From Panicum virgatum (taxonomy: Eukaryota; Streptophyta; Magnoliopsida; Poales; Poaceae), in NCBI RefSeq assembly GCF_016808335.1, contig NC_053142.1, positions 40,157,674 through 40,221,673 of the forward strand: a stretch of DNA of 64,000 bases. Reading direction: 5' to 3'. Positions 47,696 to 58,044 of this stretch are shown one piece after another (the first letter of the stretch is position 1; each line of letters starts with the position of its first letter). Made by a program: the position numbers and the translations under genes. The notes beneath the pieces were generated by a model, which had not been told where the DNA came from, did not search any database, and saw only the letters and a program-made list of their open reading frames with translations.

Positions 47696-48273
47696 TGTTG
47701 GGATTGATCTCGCGACTTGGCCCAAAGGCCGAGTCGAACCCCTTGACCGCGCTTGATTGGGGCGCCCAGCCCGTTATAGCTGGTGGGCCCCCGTCGCCAG
47801 CGCTATATAGAAGAGAGGTGGGGCCTGGGGCGCGGCACCCGAAGTTCACCGCCGCCAGAACCCACCCCACAGTTCCCTACCGATCTAGGGTTGCGCTAGG
47901 CCGACGGGAAGCACCACCGCCGCCGCCACGACGTCCTCCTCCGTCAACCCCGTCGTCGGTCAGTGCCGGTGGAGGCTTGAAGGACGCCAGGATCTACGCC
48001 ATTCACCACCACCACCAGATCCGCGACTCGCCGACCCAGACTTCCTCGCCTCCATCCTCGGCTCCATCGACGCCATGGCACCCACCGGGACGAGCTCCCC
48101 CTGCGCCTCCTCCTGCGGATGGTCTGCACCTCCCTTTCCACGCCTCCTTCTCTCTCTGTTGTACTAGAAGTAGGGTTGAACTACTTGTTTATGTGCCTAG
48201 AACTCGTACCCCATACCCGATCTGTCACCTAGAGTTCGATCTACTCAGAAATTCATGAACGTAGAATCTAACA
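47696..48273 (+). repeat. 3' LTR of the copia element
   Basis: 578 bp with the same termini as the 5' LTR. It is 21 bp longer, mainly from a 14-bp segment and a GGCTTGAAGG-type insertion. Confidence 0.93.
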
Positions 48274-49727
48274 GAACGGCCTAGAACAAAAGAGTATGTT
48301 TATGCCAAATGATAGAAATCTTGGTGCAAAGGCACCAAACTAACAAAGTAGCATCAGCCAATTAACATGGCTGGTGCTTCGCTGTTAAGGCCAAGCTCTG
48401 TGCTGTCTGTGCGTTATTGATTAGATTCCGAGGTTCACTTTCTACTAGCTAGTGAGACTGCTTAAGAGTGCCAAAAGAAAAGGGCACCAGTTATACTTCT
48501 CGCGGAATCATATATAGATTGCATCGTAATGGTACTTCCAACAAAACATTGTTAGTGTCTCATGAAACTTAATCATAGATTGTCGTGTGTTATACCCGCA
48601 AGATCTCGGTAGTTTAGGCACGACAGCGCGCCGCCGGCAGGCTGCGTTTGATTTTGATCCCCATCAGTGAAGGCACTCTTTAGAGTAAAACAAACTCACT
48701 CCATTTTAAATTATAACATGCGTCGTAAGTGAACTTGATGTTATTAAACTTATATTACAAAAATACTTACTTACGAATATGATCTTTGTATCACATAAAT
48801 TACATTATTATATCAGTATATCATGGGCCGAATTCTTATCCTAATATGTAGGTGTCAGGCAATCTACTGATCTTTGATCTTAGCATCTCATGCCATCTGC
48901 GGCAGTAGTCAACAACACTTTAACAGACCCAACATAAATACGTGACATGCTGAGGTGATGAGTTGAAGAATGTGATTAGAGCTGAATTTTGACCATACCT
49001 GGCCCAAAACAGAGCACAACCAATTTTCATCCATATGCATGTGCTATTCGAATTAATTCAAAATACTCTTGTTTGGTTTATGAAATTAATTATGAAGATT
49101 GCTAATTTTTTTATTAATTGAGTTATATAATTATTCAAAAATATGTTTGTTAGATGAACGGCTCTTATTTTTTCAATTATTGTAAAAATTCTCATTAAAC
49201 ATATAGTACTTTAATATTTTAAGGCCCCATATTCTATTTCGCTTTGGGGTCTAAATTCCTGAAGATGGCCCTAGCCCAACCATTCCATGCGTTGGTTAGC
49301 GCCACGGCTTAGGCGCGTCGTCCTAGCGATGCTATTCGTGTTTACCGCAGTGCAACGACTATGGGGATCATTTCCTTCGCCGCAAGTTAAGTGTGGCCGG
49401 TGGTGCCACATGGCTGCATGTGTCTATAAAATTTATTACAAAACTAATCGCTGATTCCAGAACATGAATATTTACATGAGCAAGCAAACTTAAGGTCACT
49501 GCTTTCGGGGGAAACCAAGATGACAAAATAAATAAAGAAATCACTTCACTGATAGAAAATCAGAATGTTTGGTAGTACTAAATTTCTGCAGTCTTGCGCT
49601 GAAACATAGCCCCACCTGTATGACTTCCTCACTCGTAATAACTGTTCAGGGATAAATTCCACCTTGGTAATAACATAAGAAACGGGGATTAAACATTTAT
49701 CTGTTCGTTGCTTGAACAGGTAAATGT
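48274..49727. other. Intergenic, AT-rich; no gene seen
   Basis: Starts with the GAACG target duplication of the copia element. A short CTCCATTTTAAATTATAA segment near 48700 resembles a Stowaway-type end but no partner end was found. Nothing else is recognised. Confidence 0.5.
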
Positions 49728-50195
49728 TTAATCCCTAAACCGCCAAGCGTCGATGTCTCGGCAAACACGGTTGACGATGTCGCAGGGACTCGAGTCAACA
49801 TGATCAAAGACCATGGAGTTCCTGACCTTCCACAGGTGCCAGAGGAGCAGGAGGACGATGTCGAGACGCACCACGTACGGGAGGGGGATACCAGAACCAA
49901 CGTCCCAAGGACGATGCACGAGATCGCCGGGCACAGGAATGCCAAGGCGGGCCCAAACTTGTCTTGCCCTATGGCATTCAGAGAATATATGGACTGCCGT
50001 TTCCAACACTCCAGGGCAGTGGGCGCACCAGGAGTCATCCAGGGGAGTGATGTTCCTGTGGTGAAGGTAGGCATGGGTGTTTAAACGGCCCTGGCTAAGC
50101 AGCCATGCGAAGAACTTAACCTTGGTGAGGAGTCTAGTTGTCCAGATTGTTGACGCGTCATCGGCAAGGGCCTCGCCCTGAATGACACGATACGC
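49728..50195 (-). pseudogene. RVT zinc-binding (LINE-type) remnant
   Basis: The minus-strand frame reads FFAWLLSQGRLNTHAYL, then CAHCPGVLETAVHIFSECHRARQVW. This is the C-terminal zf-RVT pattern of plant LINE-type reverse transcriptases (and of plant proteins derived from them), with the Cys-X2-Cys and Cys-His pairs intact. It continues into a hydrophobic segment (IVLLLLWHLWKVRN) and stops at 49728. No RT core is found upstream, so this is a fragment. Confidence 0.7.
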
Positions 50196-50511
50196 CCCGC
50201 GCGAGAATTCAGTTCATACTCCAGGAGTTGCACAAACAGTTTCCTTTTTGTTTTTTCATTGTAATAAAACCGCATAAGAGCCACTTTTGCCGTGGCACCG
50301 AAGCAGGATTACCCGACACCACAAATCTCTTGACCTAAATTTCTCCTATCATGTATATCGGACTTGCTCCACTGCCAAAAACGCCAAGCAATCCACCAAG
50401 AGTTTTTAAGCCTACTGCACATGAACACGAGATGAACCAGACGACCACAACGAAACACGACGCCCGACGACCAAACTGAGCCGATCGACGGGGCCCCGAA
50501 CACGACTCGGG

Positions 50512-51299
50512 TCATTGCGACCGTGCGAATGGTGCGATGGCCTTCTCCAGCTCCTGCAGGGACACCTGGTACCTGACGAAGCCCATGAACCAGAACTCGA
50601 AGCCGTCGTCGGTGACGACCTGCACGTACTTCTGCTCCGGCCGGTGCCTGTTCTCGCTGGGCTTGGCCGTCTTGACCCTCCGCAGCGGGATGGCGACCTT
50701 GTACGGCACCCGCGCCGTGTCGCCGCTGGGGGAGGTCAGCGCCAGCGCCCGGTCGCTCCGGAAGGCGATCTTCTCGGTGGATATGAAGAGCATGCCGGCG
50801 ATGGGGCCGGCGGTGGTGGACAAGTAGCACTGCGACGCCTTGAGGAGCTTCTCGCCCTTCTCGACGGGGAACCACCGCCGGAAGACTTTCTCCACGCCGC
50901 CCGCCTGGAGGATCCTCGCCCCCAGCGACAGCTTGCCCTTCACGGTCTCGTACAGCTTCGGGCCGAGAGTCACTGCAGCAAATCAGGCAAAGAACACGTT
51001 CAGAGCTGAATCCATCCATGAACAGTAAAAAGATGGCGAAGGATGAAATAAAGGAGCCATCAGCCACCCAGATCCAAAATTGGTTGGGGATCGAACTCAC
51101 CATGTTCTTTCAGGCCCTGGGCAACCCTGTCTCCGTTCCTGCCGAATTTTCCAGCCCGCCCCGCGGTGGCTGCTGGGTTCCTGGCGCCGCCGTGGTAGGC
51201 ACCCCCTTTGGCTTTGCTCGGGAAATCCGGCTCCTCGATGCCGAACGCCCTGTTGCTCACGGGGATGCCGATCACATGCTCGCGCCGTGCCTTCTCCAT
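50512..51299 (-). CDS. GRAM-domain GEM-like (ABA-responsive) protein, paralogue 2
   Basis: Two exons on the minus strand (51299-51101, 50972-50512) encode 219 residues, with the GT-AG intron in frame. Exon 1 opens MEKARREHVIGIPVSNRAFGIEE, then a Lys/Gly-rich stretch. Exon 2 holds the GRAM domain and is close to paralogue 1: VTLGPKLYETVKGKLSLGARI, GGVEKVFRRWF, GPIAGMLFISTEKIAFRSDR, YKVAIPLRRV, DGFEFWFMGFVRYQ. Compared with paralogue 1 the small middle exon is absent and the SKGQVTHWVSKLS block is not found, so the N-terminal half is divergent. The C-terminus is longer by a few residues. Both genes are read in the same direction about 11 kb apart, a tandem duplication later separated by the copia insertion. 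The function is as for paralogue 1 and is not known in detail. Confidence 0.92.
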
Positions 51300-51498
51300 C
51301 CCGTGTCGATCGACGCGACGACCGAGGAACCGAAGACTTCTCGTCTCTTTGGCTCTTTGCTCGCTGAATCCTCGGTTGAGCTCTCCCGGACTCTGCGGCG
51401 AACGAGGTGGTTGCTGGTGAGCGGTGGGTGGCCTGCTGAATGTGCGCGGGTTGTTGCTGCTCGAGCTCCGTGCTCCAAATGGGAAGAGGCGGGGTGTC

Positions 51499-51505
51499 TT
51501 TTATA
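51499..51505 (-). promoter_or_regulatory. TATA box of GEM-like gene 2
   Basis: TATAAAA on the minus strand, about 200 bp upstream of the ATG at 51299, predicting a leader of about 170 nt. Confidence 0.5.
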
Positions 51506-51627
51506 AGCCTGGAACCTGTCAATTAGCGAGATTTTTTTTTCTGCCGTTCGCGACGATCAAAAACTGGGTGTGCCTATCTAACTCGCTTTTGAATGGAACA
51601 GTCATCATCTATCCCCCATGGAGAGCT

Positions 51628-51967
51628 GAGAGCCCGTTTAGTTAAAAAAAAATTTCACCCAAAATTTTTTGCCTCACCTTTAGACATATGTAAGGTGCAT
51701 TAAATGTAGTTAAAAAATAAAAAAATTGCACAGTTTATATGTACACGACGAGACGAATCTTTTGAGCCTAATTAGTGCATGATTAGCCATAAGTGCTACA
51801 GTAACCCACATATGCTAATGATGCGGTCAAAGACCTCAAAAGATTTGTCTCGCGGTTTCCAAGCGAGTTCTGAAATTAGTTTTTTAATTAGTGCCCGAAA
51901 ATCTCTCCCGACATCTGGTCAAACATTTGATGTGACATTTATATCAGAAATTTTCATCAACTAAACT
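51628..51967. mobile_element. MITE related to 1182-1450
   Basis: Starts AGCCCGTTTAGTT and ends near AACTAAACTG. It contains GACGAATCTTTTGAGCCTAATTAG and GCTACAGTAACCCACAT in the usual order for this grass MITE family. It lies about 120 bp upstream of the GEM-like gene 2 TATA box. Confidence 0.65.
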
Positions 51968-52614
51968 GATGCGCAGTTGGACCCCTACCTAATGCATGTG
52001 CAAGTGCAACTGCAAGGGGCCCCCTGCTGCTCTCTGTTCATGTGCCATGAGTGGCAACTACGCATGCACCGGGCCGTGGTATATTCATCCAACCTGTTAC
52101 GTGCATGCATGCAGTTCGGGCCCCGAAATATCCGTGCCATTATCTGACCTAAAATATTTGGCATGGTTCCGAATGGGTCATTCAAAAGAGAGGGAGAAAA
52201 AAAATCAAGTGCTATCTGACGCAGAGGAAATCGTTCGCTCGGATTAGTAGCTTGCGATTACTTTGCATTGTTGTTGTTTTTTGTTTCGAAACGACGATTA
52301 CTTTGCATTGTTGAGCCACGGAAAGCTACTGAATGACAGACAACAGACATGAAACGCACCCTGCAGTACTAGTAGGCCATTAAGCGACCGGCGATCACGA
52401 TTCACGTACTTGCGCGTTGCAGGAGCTCATTTGACGCCGGGGGTGACGTGGAACCAGATGGAAGGATCCGTGGAGCAGCGGAACGAAGCAAGCAAGCATG
52501 CCCCCACTACGGCGTACCGACCGATGGATGGCCACGAACGAAGAAGGTTCGCGCGCGGGTGTGGATGGATGGAACGAGAAGACGCTGTCACTCGTTCGGT
52601 CACAAGGGTGCCTG

Positions 52615-52636
52615 CCCCCCCCCCCCCCCCCCCCCC
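52615..52636. repeat. C22 homopolymer
   Basis: Twenty-two consecutive C on the plus strand. Its exact length is sensitive to sequencing error. Confidence 0.9.
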
Positions 52637-54001
52637 TCCTCTTTTCGCGCTTGCTTTTCCTGGCGCCCACGGCGGCCCTGAGTCAGCGTCGCGTCGCGTC
52701 CGACTCGGCGCCGAGTCACGCCCGCAACTCCGCCTCCGCGAGCCGAGGCCCCACCCGCCGGCAGGCCGGGCGCCAGGTCGGCAGCACCGATCCGGCCGTG
52801 GGTTGGTCGCCGGTGCCGATCGGGCCGGCCGGCCGCCGGGCGAGAGGCACAGCTCGACGGCCCGGGGCGCCTGTCATTTTCTATGATAAAACCGCGAGCT
52901 CGGCCACAGCTCCTCCTCCATGTGCCTCCATGCGCTGGCTGGTTCGAGCGCGTGCGCGTGCGCGTGCGGTGAGACTAGCGGATCGGAGGAGCCTTTCTTC
53001 TTCAACCTTGCCTCGTCAGCGGTGATGCGGCCCGGCGGCACGGACGCCCAGTAGCTTTCATCGGGCTCTGGTCTCTGCGTGTCGAGGTGGTTGGGGTTCC
53101 GGAAGGTCAAAACGGATAAGCTCGGTGTACTGACTCCGCATTGACCCCAGCCAAAGCTGTTGCGCTGCGACGAAAAGGCCGTGTGCGCACCAGGAAAAGG
53201 CCGAGAAATCTCGGGGGGTGTGTACTCGAGAGCACAACGAATATTCTGGCTGCTACACGTTGAGTACCTGGATATATATAGATAATGATCCGGATATATG
53301 GAAAACGTGCTTGCACATATAAGTGCCGTAGTGTTCGGTGCTTTATTGGTGTCGGAGCTGAAAGCAGCGTGTGCGTATGGTGCCGAATTGGAGCACGCAG
53401 GCGGCGGCGACGACTCAGATGAACACAAAACTGTCGATCGAAACAGTGCTCCGTTCAGCGGGGCTAGATGAAGCACATTGGCTAGTACTCTCATTAAGAA
53501 AACAACAAAAGAAAATGTATGTGATGGTGTAAATAATTAAGTAACCAAGCTAATGCTAACTGCCTAAGTTTTCTTCATTAAAACTTGGATTTTTTTTAAA
53601 ACATTGTTTGTGTGTGCTACGTACAATGAGGTAATACAAAAAAGATTTTAAAATATATAAGCGGACGTTATACAGAGGTCATTAATCGCAATGAACTATT
53701 TTAAATGTTACCTTTATCATTGATAGTGCTGAAGTTGCTATTGTAGGGGGGCTATTGCGGCGGCTAGCTCTTCAGCGCCTTTAGTTAAGGTCTCAAGGAA
53801 TGGATAACCTTTTCACTATTACCAGGACTCATCCGATGATCAATATGGCTGCACACACGAAGTGTATTCAGCTTGTGCCTAGCCGCAAGTGCGAGTGCTC
53901 TGCGATTTTGTTTTTCTGTGTGAAGCAATTAGTTTATGTGCTATGTACGTGTTGATAAACTCCGATCAGGGTCCACTAGTTCTTTTTCCCACTACATATA
54001 A

Positions 54002-54900
54002 GAGCATCTCCAAGAGCTTTTTTATATTGGGTGAATTGGCTAAAAAAAGAAAAGAAGACTAAAAAACCTCATCCAACAGAAACTGTATCCACATGGTCTT
54101 CTATTCTCGTTTTGTATCCCGGGAACTCCGCTAGGCAAAGATGCAGGACGCTGGCGCTCGCTATCTGCCGTCCCGAGCCCCGCCCACTGCTCCCCCATCC
54201 GCCGCTGCTCCTCCATCCACCGCCCCCGCCGCCCCGCCGAGCAGCCCCTGGAGTTTTGCGGCGAGGCATAGTAGTCGAAGGGGTGGAGGCGTAGCTCGAT
54301 TCGCCGCCACCGCCCCTCCTCCTTCTCCGGCGAGGGCCGCTGCCCCTCGCCTTGTCCACCGCCGCCGTTTGCTATTGCTGCGGCGGCTTCTTCGCGGGAG
54401 CCACAGAGGTCACCTTGAGGACCCAGCCCTGGCGCCACTGCCCCCTTAACGCCACGCCGGCGAGCGCCGTCACCGTCCCCGCCGTCCCGGCCCACTGCTC
54501 CTCCCATCCGGCGCGGCCACAACAGCGCCGCCGAGCTCGTTGTCACGCCACCCTGCCCCATGGCGTCGTCAACCAATCCCGCGCAGCACTGTGGAGCTCG
54601 CCATCATGCCATGGCTCGCCGTCCCGCGCAGCCCCATGGCGTTGGACGACCTTGCTCCAGTGAGCTGCTACCCGGCGCCGGCGCCGGCGCCGGCACTCCT
54701 CGCCGGAACCTCGCCCGCTGGTGAGAAATCACCAATTTTGACCGTGTCGCTGGGAGGCAGAGGAAGAAGAGAGATGTGCTCGTGGTTGGATTTAGATAAG
54801 CTGTTGAATTTCATCATTTTTTGGCTAGCTATTTTGTTTTATATAATAGCTAAATTAGGATTTTAGCTACTCATAAATACAAGAGCTCTTGGAGATTCTC
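54002..54900. mobile_element. Tourist-type element with GC-rich cargo
   Basis: The 899-bp element starts GAGCATCTCCAAGAGCT and ends with the reverse complement bar one mismatch. It is flanked by TAA on both sides (53999-54001, 54901-54903). The outer 60-100 bp are AT-rich and MITE-like. The middle (about 54110-54730) is GC-rich with several overlapping open frames, unlike the short, AT-rich interior of a normal MITE. The cargo could be captured host sequence, but no family is recognised. Confidence 0.75.
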
Positions 54901-54903
54901 TAA

Positions 54904-57115
54904 GGTGGGCACCAAAATGAATCAACCCAGCTTGGATGTGTATTAAACTTCTTACATGTGGAGCTGACGAGTGACGACAGGGCGCACACGATCGACTCTT
55001 GTTGTCGATTCAAACACTGACGAGCTCTCTTTTCCTAATCTGCGACCTCAGGCAGCAGGCTTTAGAGCCACCACGAACCCGAAACAGCCACTGCGTTTTT
55101 TTTTTCTTTTTTACCTCCACCTTTCTGAATACCGTCACGTCTTTGCCTCTTTGCTTAACGGGGGCGCATGATAAAGATAGGGTCAGCAACGGGGCAGTGT
55201 GTAAACAAAGTCCTAATAATAAAAAGGGCAATACTCCAATGGGCCCGATCGTCTCGTCAGACGGCAAGTTTTTACAACCACAAAAAGCAATGGAGCAGTA
55301 TAGATTATGACATGATGACCGTAAGCGAGAGGAGTTGGAAGGATGGGCCTCCACCATGTGGCAGATGATCAGGAGCGACAACTGCACGAACCATGCTGCA
55401 AATACTGGCTTAATTGCGCGCATTACGAGCGAATGAAGAAGCTTTTCGTTTAAGTTGATGTAATTAAATTAAGAAGAGGGCTTTTTGTTAGGTTATGCTA
55501 TGCGTGTTTGCTTCTCAATCAAAATGAAAGTTTAATTGATAGTGACGCCTAAAACAAATCAGATCAAATTGATCAAGGTGAAAGGGTGTTTTGCGCGGCG
55601 GACGACACAGCCTGGCCTGGTGGTTCGGGTTGCAGTGTTGTGTCACCGTCTTTGGTTTGCCCTCGCTGTCTTCTCGCATCGGTGGCCCTGTGGTGTGGGA
55701 TCTTCTCTGGATGACAGGATCACGTATGCAGGGTGTGCCGTGCGTATGTTCACGAAGACATGAAGCATGATTTTGTTTGTTCCTTTTTCATATTTCTTTT
55801 GTGCCTTCTGATATGGGCCTGAAATAGTCCATCCTGCACTTTATCACGTTCAGTGCAAATTCGGAGTCTCAGGAAAACACGAGCAACTGAAATAGCAAAT
55901 GTAACTGGAAAAAGGTTTATTAATAATTCACCTAATTATCTAAGAGCGTTTCCAAAGCTCTAGTTGTAACTAGAACGTTACATGTTTAAAAAAACGGAGG
56001 GAGTACAGAACTAGAACATACGTGTGAAGATATACATTAGTATCACAGGTGCTAAGACGCAACGTTTTTCCTTTTTGTGTGTGTGTGTGTGTGTGCGTGG
56101 ATAGTATGGGCGACGGTACTGATAAAGACCAGCGTGACAGCAAATTCCAACCAAAAAGACCCTTCCTCACACTTTGGAGTACAAAGACCACGACTAATAA
56201 ATTAAGTAAAAACAACAAGACAAAGGCCAATCAGTCATCAGCCGAGCTGTCACAACGATGATTATCGTTCCAAATCAATAAAAGTCGCAAATCCCGTGCA
56301 CCGACTGTGGCTGACGCAGCGTAGCGTGTTAATGGCGATTAGCTAGAAAGCTGCCAACTAAACCGTGCCCCCCTAATTCTGTTCCGGCCGGTGGCCGGTC
56401 ATCATGGGCCTCGCGGTGCACCGCCGTGGCGACACTTGTGGCTCTCTCCGGCTTCGCTGCACGGTGGTGGGAGTAGGACGAGGAGAAAGGATCGGCGGTG
56501 AGGTTGATCGCGGAAATCTTCGCTCCATTACAAGGAATCTGCAGAGTTCGTTCCGTGGTCAGTGAACAAAGACCAGGGGTCCTACTGTCTTGGAAGAATC
56601 GAGATGGATTGGCTCTTTCCTGGAAGCAAATTGTGGCACTGCAGATGAACGAATCATGAAGCTAAGTCAGTGTTTAGGCCGATGAATCATGAGTTCTGTC
56701 CATTTCCTCATCTTATTACTATTACCCAAAAAAGAGATTTCAAGCTAGTGGTAGTGAATATAGTTTCAACAATTGTAGCATGGTTTTCAAAACTTATATG
56801 CTATTTTAGACTCGGAGGGAGTTTTTCTTTCCCGGATAGGTTTCGACCAGAAAATCGACTCGGAGGGAGTTTTTTTTTCACCGAAACTTCGAAGGCCTTT
56901 TTAGATGAATGCACAAAGAATTTCCTTGGGGGAGAGACCGAGAGAGGGAGGGCATATGGCCCATCATTTGGCTACAGAAAGCAGGGAATCATCATTCGGC
57001 CCAATGTGAATCGACAGAATACCCACCATTAGAAAACATGATGATTAGGCATTGAAGCCCATTTGAGTTTGTTTCCAATCGATAATTAATGGTTTAGATT
57101 CTGCTAACCATAGGT
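54904..57115. other. Intergenic; no protein gene seen
   Basis: A GT microsatellite lies at 56077-56095. At 55940-56000 there is a TAAGAGCGTTTCCAAAGCTC remnant and a CGGAGGGAGTA Stowaway-like end. A direct repeat of GACTCGGAGGGAGTTTTT lies at about 56811 and 56860. The rest is plain sequence. Confidence 0.5.
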
Positions 57116-57188
57116 GGGGATGTAGCTCAAATGGTAGAGCGCTCGCTTTGCATGCGAGAGGCACGGGGTTCGATCCCCCGCATCTCCA
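57116..57188 (+). tRNA. tRNA-Ala(UGC), intact
   Basis: A 73-nt cloverleaf with all stems paired: acceptor GGGGATG/CATCTCC, D stem GCTC/GAGC, anticodon stem CTCGC/GCGAG, T stem CGGGG/CCCCG with TTCGATC loop. The anticodon is TGC at 57149-57151. A/B boxes are intact (TAGCTCAAATGG, GGTTCGATCCC) and a T-rich tract follows. There is no intron. Confidence 0.93.
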
Positions 57189-57531
57189 AACTTTAATTTT
57201 TGTCTTGGTGTTTTTTTGAGCCACTGGTTTTTTTTTTTGAAATGGCCACTGGGTACTTTGAGGCTCTGGGCTGGACGGCCGGTCATTTTGCCAGTACTAG
57301 TCGTCACTCCGAGGCTCCTAAAAGTTATCTTCGCTGCGTGTCTCGAATGAAAAGCACAGCCAAATGCATGAGTTCATTACCTGTCTCATCAGATGAAAAG
57401 GCCCCGAAAGTTCGTTGCCTGTCTCGGATAACCGCTAAACCAGACGTGAAAGAAAAAGAAAAAGGTCCGTACATGCGTGGGTCGTGAGAAATCGATTGCT
57501 GATTTCCTTTCTGGCGAGCGCTCGCCAATTA
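57189..57531. other. Short intergenic stretch after tRNA-Ala
   Basis: Contains the T run behind the tRNA and mixed sequence. No gene is recognised. Confidence 0.5.
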
Positions 57532-57877
57532 GAGTATGGTTAATAATAGAGTTAAGTGTTTGGCTATAAGTCAAGTGTTAATAGTCAAGTCATACAATAG
57601 TTGTCTAATATTTGTCTTTTATAAAAAAATTATTATTATGTGATATTTTTCTCTTTATTACTCTTCCTCACATTCACTTATATTTTGTTGGTGTTTTACC
57701 GGCAAGCTCTCCGAGGTATACCCCATCAGCATAGGTATTTGGGCCCACAAATACCTATGCTTCCGTGCCAAACTTGGTGCTAGAACAAGAGTCAAGTTTT
57801 CTTCTCTATCCTCTCTTCTCTCTTCCACATCAGCACTGCTGACTAGCTTGGCTTTAAGCCCATTATTATACTTGCTC
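57532..57877. mobile_element. Tourist-like MITE carrying a perfect hairpin
   Basis: The ends GAGTATGGTTAATAATAG and (complement) GAGCAAGTATAATAATGG align as imperfect inverted repeats, flanked by TTA on both sides (57529-57531, 57878-57880). Inside lies a segment (about 57688-57771) unlike the rest of the MITE. It has a 14-bp perfect inverted pair (57728-57741, 57748-57761) around GGCCCA. Confidence 0.65.
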
Positions 57878-58044
57878 TTAGAGCAACGCTTATAGATGCG
57901 CCGGTAGTGGACAAAATGAAACGCCAGCGTGGCATGTATTTATTGCAGCGGCGGCAGCGGCCGGCGCATCCGGCCAATCACCTGCAAGCGTAGCAGCAGC
58001 GTAGCAAATGGAAGCGCGCAGCGCGCGCATTCGCTAGCTGAGAG

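Larger units (their letters stand above)
41622..48273 (+). mobile_element. Full-length Ty1/copia LTR retrotransposon, coding region mutated
   Basis: A 6.65-kb element with two LTRs (41622-42178, 47696-48273) and a perfect 5-bp target duplication GAACG (41617-41621, 48274-48278). A primer-binding site next to the 5' LTR matches initiator tRNA-Met, and a purine tract precedes the 3' LTR. The domain order protease, integrase, reverse transcriptase, RNase H defines the copia type. By eye the LTRs differ by roughly 25-30 substitutions plus a 14-bp and a few-bp indel, so the insertion is not recent. The polyprotein frame is broken at several points. It sits between the two GEM-like paralogues. Confidence 0.95.
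51506..54001. other. Intergenic with MITE and homopolymer; no gene seen
   Basis: Holds a MITE at 51628-51967 and a run of 22 C at 52615-52636 inside a GC-rich stretch (52410-52930). A GCGTGC repeat lies at about 52952-52976. Beyond 53100 there is AT-rich sequence. The short frames carry no family pattern. Confidence 0.55.

Noticed and set aside
41622..48273. An endogenous viral element with an envelope gene
   Set aside because: The domain order is copia (integrase before reverse transcriptase) and no envelope-like frame exists between RNase H and the 3' LTR.
52410..53025. Pro-rich frames around the C22 run
   Set aside because: The poly-Pro stretch is the homopolymer itself. There is no start context or family pattern.
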